Positions 23,804 to 25,664 of a DNA stretch of 25,664 nt are shown piece after piece. How positions within the stretch are numbered: position 1 is the stretch's first letter; each line of letters starts with the position of its first letter. The notes beneath the pieces were generated by a model. It made no database searches. It was not told the origin of the DNA and saw only the letters and a program-made list of their open reading frames with translations. The stretch lies in the IMG/VR virus record IMGVR_UViG_3300020442_003349, positions 1-25,664 of that record; one strand, written 5' to 3'. Both the position numbers and the translations under genes were made by a program. This DNA comes from a virus.

Positions 23804-23832
23804 ATTATACTCATAAAAAAAGGACCTGTCAA
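23804..23832 (-). promoter_or_regulatory. Consensus sigma70 promoter overlapping a terminator
   Basis: TTGACA (23827-23832) and TATAAT (23804-23809) on the minus strand are 17 bases apart. The -35 box lies in the loop and downstream stem of the terminator at 23815-23841, and the terminator's T-run forms part of the spacer. It starts the unit 63-residue gene > 59-residue gene > thyX. Confidence 0.9.
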
Positions 23833-23841
23833 GCAGGTCCT
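23815..23841 (-). terminator. Rho-independent terminator
   Basis: On the minus strand AGGACCTG (23834-23841) pairs with CAGGTCCT (23821-23828) around the loop CTTGA and is followed by a run of T (to 23815). The stem begins at the last base of the upstream stop codon, so it ends the small-gene unit that begins near 24769. Confidence 0.92.
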
Positions 23842-23999
23842 CACTTTTTGTACTTCCAGATTTTGTCGGTTCGTGATTTTAAATCTATCCATTTGGCATA
23901 ATGTATACCACGATAAGTTAAAAATCCGAAGACTTTATCTGGATCGTGCTTCGATGGATCGTATTCTGGAAGATCATATTGAAATCTGATCTTCAGCAT
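23841..23999 (-). CDS. Small YRGxxY-motif protein, 52 residues
   Basis: An ATG at 23999 gives a basic protein with LPEYDPSKHDPDKVFGFLTYRGIHYAKW and a Lys-rich end. YRGIHY (29-34) is the same short beta motif found twice in the nearby 54-residue protein and typical of the cyanobacterial DUF4278 family. The gap to the upstream gene is 4 bases. The TGA stop touches the terminator hairpin. Function unknown. Confidence 0.75.
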   Translation of the reverse strand: MLKIRFQYDLPEYDPSKHDPDKVFGFLTYRGIHYAKWIDLKSRTDKIWKYKK

Positions 24000-24003
24000 T
24001 TAC

Positions 24004-24099
24004 CTAACCTTTTTGTAATAGGATTAGTTCACCGTAAAGCAATGACATAGCAGCAACACAACCGAGGGATAGGATCCCGACTACCTGTAGTGCTTCCAT
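24004..24099 (-). CDS. 31-residue single-span membrane protein
   Basis: The frame MEALQVVGILSLGCVAAMSL plus LYGELILLQKG forms one hydrophobic helix (about residues 5-28) with a short basic end. GAGG lies 5 bases before the ATG and overlaps the stop of the upstream gene, which supports translation. It is flanked by genes 7 and 4 bases away. Its size recalls the small single-helix subunits of photosynthetic complexes, but no specific subunit (such as PetM or PsbM) can be matched, so no function is assigned. Confidence 0.65.
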   Translation of the reverse strand: MEALQVVGILSLGCVAAMSLLYGELILLQKG

Positions 24100-24106
24100 G
24101 ACTGCC

Positions 24107-24271
24107 TCACTTAACGTAGGTACGACCACGATAGCAGAACTCCCCGTGAGTTTCCTCAACAGCCTGCTTGCACTCGTACTTGACACCACGATATGCAGTG
24201 TTAGCAATCTGAGCATCGTGAAGACGTGCTGCCTTCTCGATTTGCTTCTTGATTAGATTGAGTGTGTTCAT
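24107..24271 (-). CDS. DUF4278-like small protein, 54 residues
   Basis: The ATG at 24271 is chosen because AGGAG (24280-24284) lies 8 bases upstream; the frame extends further but without a good site. The protein begins with a basic helix (MNTLNLIKKQIEKAARLHDA) followed by two YRGxxY motifs (27-32 and 47-52) with one Cys after or before each (C34, C46). This double motif is characteristic of DUF4278 of cyanobacteria and cyanophages. Function unknown. Confidence 0.78.
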   Translation of the reverse strand: MNTLNLIKKQIEKAARLHDAQIANTAYRGVKYECKQAVEETHGEFCYRGRTYVK

Positions 24272-24341
24272 TTGTCTTACTCCTGAAATACTAGGTGAAA
24301 TTAACCTTCTCATCTTGCGATGGATCCGTTTCCCCGTTCCT

Positions 24342-24509
24342 TCAGTCGTTTGCGTCCCAGTAATACTCACATTCTGGTGCTGATTCCTTTACGGTCTCAA
24401 TTAACTCCAGTTTAAGTTGATCATCTAGATGCCTATTTGTAGTAATCCGAAACATAACAGCATCGGCTTGACTACAACTAAGAGTTGTATACAGAAGAAG
24501 TTCAAACAT
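24342..24509 (-). CDS. Small conserved-type cyanophage protein, 55 residues
   Basis: An ATG at 24509 gives MFELLLYTTLSCSQADAVMF, then a helix LDDQLKLELIETVKESAPEC and an acidic aromatic end (EYYWDAND). The N-terminus is hydrophobic enough for a weak signal sequence, and the TTLSCSQAD stretch is distinctive. Two cysteines (12, 47) could form a disulfide. The upstream gene stops 35 bases before. A 70-base gap follows, holding only the next gene's ribosome site. No known function. Confidence 0.72.
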   Translation of the reverse strand: MFELLLYTTLSCSQADAVMFRITTNRHLDDQLKLELIETVKESAPECEYYWDAND

Positions 24510-24544
24510 GGGATGAACGCTCCGTTCCGCGACTTACTTGCGTC

Positions 24545-24745
24545 CTATGTATACAATCCAGTACATTCACCTTCCACTTTTGTCTTGAGATACCCAATTA
24601 CATTCAACTTCGACCGTAGGTCTAGGTGTGGATCTGCTTGGATCTCTGCTCGTCTTTGGAGGAACCTTTCACACGACATGTGCCATCCGTAAGGATTGCC
24701 GTCATCATGATGGGCAAGGGTGAATGCCAGCAGGAGTGCTAACAT
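24545..24745 (-). CDS. Small exported protein with signal peptide, 66 residues
   Basis: The sequence starts MLALLLAFTLA, a short hydrophobic signal segment likely cut near Ala11, followed by HHDDGNPYGWHMSCERFLQR and a helix, ending with KVEGECTGLYT. Two cysteines (C25 and C62) remain in the mature part and could pair in the periplasm. The ATG is only about 12 bases from the predicted transcription start of the promoter at 24764-24792. Signal assignment is by eye. Function unknown. Confidence 0.72.
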   Translation of the reverse strand: MLALLLAFTLAHHDDGNPYGWHMSCERFLQRRAEIQADPHLDLRSKLNVIGYLKTKVEGECTGLYT

Positions 24746-24763
24746 ATGGATGAACGTATGGTC

Positions 24764-24792
24764 ATTATAGACCGAACAGACTATATAGTCAA
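24764..24792 (-). promoter_or_regulatory. Sigma70 promoter with palindromic -35 region
   Basis: TTGACT (24787-24792) and TATAAT (24764-24769) on the minus strand are 17 bases apart. GACTATATAGTC (24780-24791) is a perfect 12-base palindrome covering most of the -35 box and could be an operator. Confidence 0.88.
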
Positions 24793-24828
24793 GTTCTTTT
24801 GTAATTTGTGATACAGTTTTATTATATC

Positions 24829-25065
24829 TTAATGAATGAGTTCGTTACGTCTCATATACTTGAGTGTCTCATTCATATTACCAATGTGCTTGTATCCAAT
24901 AGAAACTTGAGGGTAGGTAGCTTCTTCTCCAAACTCTTGCTCAAATGCTCTTTGAGAAAAGTGTTTGTCCAATCTGTATTCTAGAAACTCACCACCTAAA
25001 GATTTTAAGAGTGCTGCCATTCTTTCGCACTCTTGACTTCCGTTACTGTAGATTACTGCTGCCAT
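24829..25065 (-). CDS. Glutaredoxin-like protein with altered active site
   Basis: A 78-residue thioredoxin-fold protein: VIYSNGSQECERMAALLKSL (first strand, active-site loop, helix), then EATYPQVSIGYKHIGNMNET with the cis-proline P52 and the glutathione-binding strand. In ordinary glutaredoxins the loop is CPYC or CPPC; here it reads SQEC, so the nucleophilic first Cys is Ser10 and only C13 remains. It may therefore bind a partner or glutathione rather than reduce disulfides in the usual way. The start overlaps the upstream gene by 23 bases. Phage glutaredoxins are thought to serve ribonucleotide reductase. Confidence 0.8.
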   Translation of the reverse strand: MAAVIYSNGSQECERMAALLKSLGGEFLEYRLDKHFSQRAFEQEFGEEATYPQVSIGYKHIGNMNETLKYMRRNELIH

Positions 25066-25213
25066 CTTCTTTGTAAGTGATTGAAATTTTTCTCTGCTCT
25101 ACACCTTTGTGATCAAGCAAATAAGAATACTGAACCTCTGCATCTAAAAGTTCAGCAATCTTTTCTGCCAAGTTCTTAGCAATATTCAATTTAGTTTCTT
25201 TGCTGCCAGTCAT
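25043..25213 (-). CDS. Small hypothetical protein, 56 residues
   Basis: The ATG at 25213 (MTGSKETKLNIAKNLAEKIA) is preferred. The frame is open to 25267, but that extension lies wholly inside the preceding gene and reads as its shadow. An amphipathic helix is followed by strands (EVQYSYLLDHKGVEQRKISI). Overlaps of 23 bases on both sides suggest strong coupling to its neighbours. No family is recognised. Confidence 0.65.
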   Translation of the reverse strand: MTGSKETKLNIAKNLAEKIAELLDAEVQYSYLLDHKGVEQRKISITYKEDGSSNLQ

Positions 25214-25367
25214 CAATTTCTTCTTGAGTGGGAACCTTAATTCGGAAGGCAAGACCTTCTTCTTCAAACTCTTCGTTCATCTTTTCGTATGTTTCTGGTG
25301 TGATCTTATTGACCTTCCACGATCCACCGACACCGCCATCCATATTAACAATAATATCGTCAGTCAC
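25191..25367 (-). CDS. Small hypothetical protein after thioredoxin, 58 residues
   Basis: The proposed GTG start at 25367 overlaps the thioredoxin stop by 8 bases and gives MTDDIIVNMDGGVGGSWKVN. An ATG at 25343 (50 residues) is the alternative. The rest is acidic and helical (ITPETYEKMNEEFEEEGLAF) and ends IDDWQQRN. Function unknown; location suggests it accompanies the thioredoxin and glutaredoxin genes. Confidence 0.65.
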   Translation of the reverse strand: MTDDIIVNMDGGVGGSWKVNKITPETYEKMNEEFEEEGLAFRIKVPTQEEIDDWQQRN

Positions 25368-25653
25368 AATACTTATCCCACACCTTACGAATGTTTTGTG
25401 TGATGGGTAGACCACCAATGTAAGTTTCTAAAAGTTCTCCATCCGCATCAGCAATAACAAGAACAGGAGTGGCAGTCACACCATACTTTTTGGCGAGTGC
25501 AAGATTCTCTTCAGGAATAGGTTCATCACTTACATCCTCAAGATAAACCTCTTCAATAATACTCTCACGGGGATCTTTGAGAGCATTAATATACTTCTTG
25601 ACAAGTCCACAAGGACCGCAAGACTCTTTTGTGAACATTAAAAACTTAGTCAC
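25360..25653 (-). CDS. Thioredoxin
   Basis: A 97-residue protein with FTKESCGPCGLVKKYINAL (active site C12-G-P-C15) and YGVTATPVLVIADADGE (cis-proline P63). It reduces protein disulfides, and in phages it commonly serves ribonucleotide reductase. The start is a GTG with a very strong ribosome site, GGAGG at 25658-25662, four bases upstream. The active site is canonical, unlike the glutaredoxin-like protein three genes on. Any promoter lies outside the window. Confidence 0.92.
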   Translation of the reverse strand: MTKFLMFTKESCGPCGLVKKYINALKDPRESIIEEVYLEDVSDEPIPEENLALAKKYGVTATPVLVIADADGELLETYIGGLPITQNIRKVWDKYCD

Positions 25654-25664
25654 GTTGCCTCCAG

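Noticed and set aside
24272-24341. Extended start for the DUF4278-like gene at 24370
   Set aside because: The extra N-terminus reads like untranslated sequence and partly overlaps the upstream gene; the ATG at 24271 has a good AGGAG site.
24429-24692. Plus-strand frame of 87 residues
   Set aside because: It lies opposite the 66-residue exported protein and the 55-residue gene, both of which have better starts and fit the operon direction.
1-25664. tRNA genes, CRISPR array, insertion sequence or attachment site
   Set aside because: No cloverleaf, regularly spaced repeats, terminal inverted repeats, transposase or integrase was seen on reading both strands; a tRNAscan run would settle the tRNA point.

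Overview
The window looks like part of a T4-like cyanomyovirus (a contractile-tailed phage of marine Synechococcus or Prochlorococcus). Homologues of T4 gp54, gp26, gp51, gp27, gp4, gp48, gp53, gp32, gp59 and gp33 are recognisable. They sit among genes typical of cyanophages: CP12, DUF1825, PhoH, ThyX, thioredoxin and glutaredoxin. No integrase, tRNA gene, insertion sequence or CRISPR array was seen, and no stretch above 300 bases lacks a gene.

Layout. (1) 1-10343, minus strand, is a late baseplate and tail operon read gp54 > gp26 > gp51 > a 1011-residue protein with a lysozyme-like domain > a 1266-residue protein with an amidase domain > gp27-like hub > CP12, which is cut by the window edge. 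(2) 10386-13283, plus strand, is a short late block: gp4, an unknown 115-residue protein, gp48-like and gp53. The two blocks diverge from a 42-base gap holding opposed late-type promoter motifs. (3) 13347-18120, minus strand, holds replication and transcription genes: gp33, gp59, DUF1825 and gp32, preceded by an unknown 83-residue protein, PhoH, an unknown 244-residue protein and a RecB/Cas4-type nuclease. (4) 18144-22754, minus strand, is a sugar-modification cassette: a dTDP-glucose 4,6-dehydratase-like gene and four overlapping or abutting carbamoyltransferase half-genes in the transcriptional order C-N-C-N. (5) 22775-25653, minus strand, is a dense run of small early-type genes: thioredoxin, two unknowns, glutaredoxin, a small exported protein, several proteins of 31-63 residues, and ThyX.

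Regulation can be read directly. Four near-perfect sigma70 promoters, all TTGAC(A/C/T)-N17-TATAAT, precede early-type genes (gp32, gp33 and two small-gene units). Motifs resembling the T4 late promoter TATAAATA precede gp4, gp54, gp26 and perhaps the carbamoyltransferases. One sigma70 promoter has its -35 box inside a rho-independent terminator hairpin.

Together the genes cover tail and baseplate assembly with two peptidoglycan-directed domains, replisome loading and late transcription, dTMP and redox supply, redirection of host carbon metabolism (CP12), and probable sugar carbamoylation. The least ordinary part is the carbamoyltransferase array. All assignments rest on reading the sequence and remembered family features; no database search was run.
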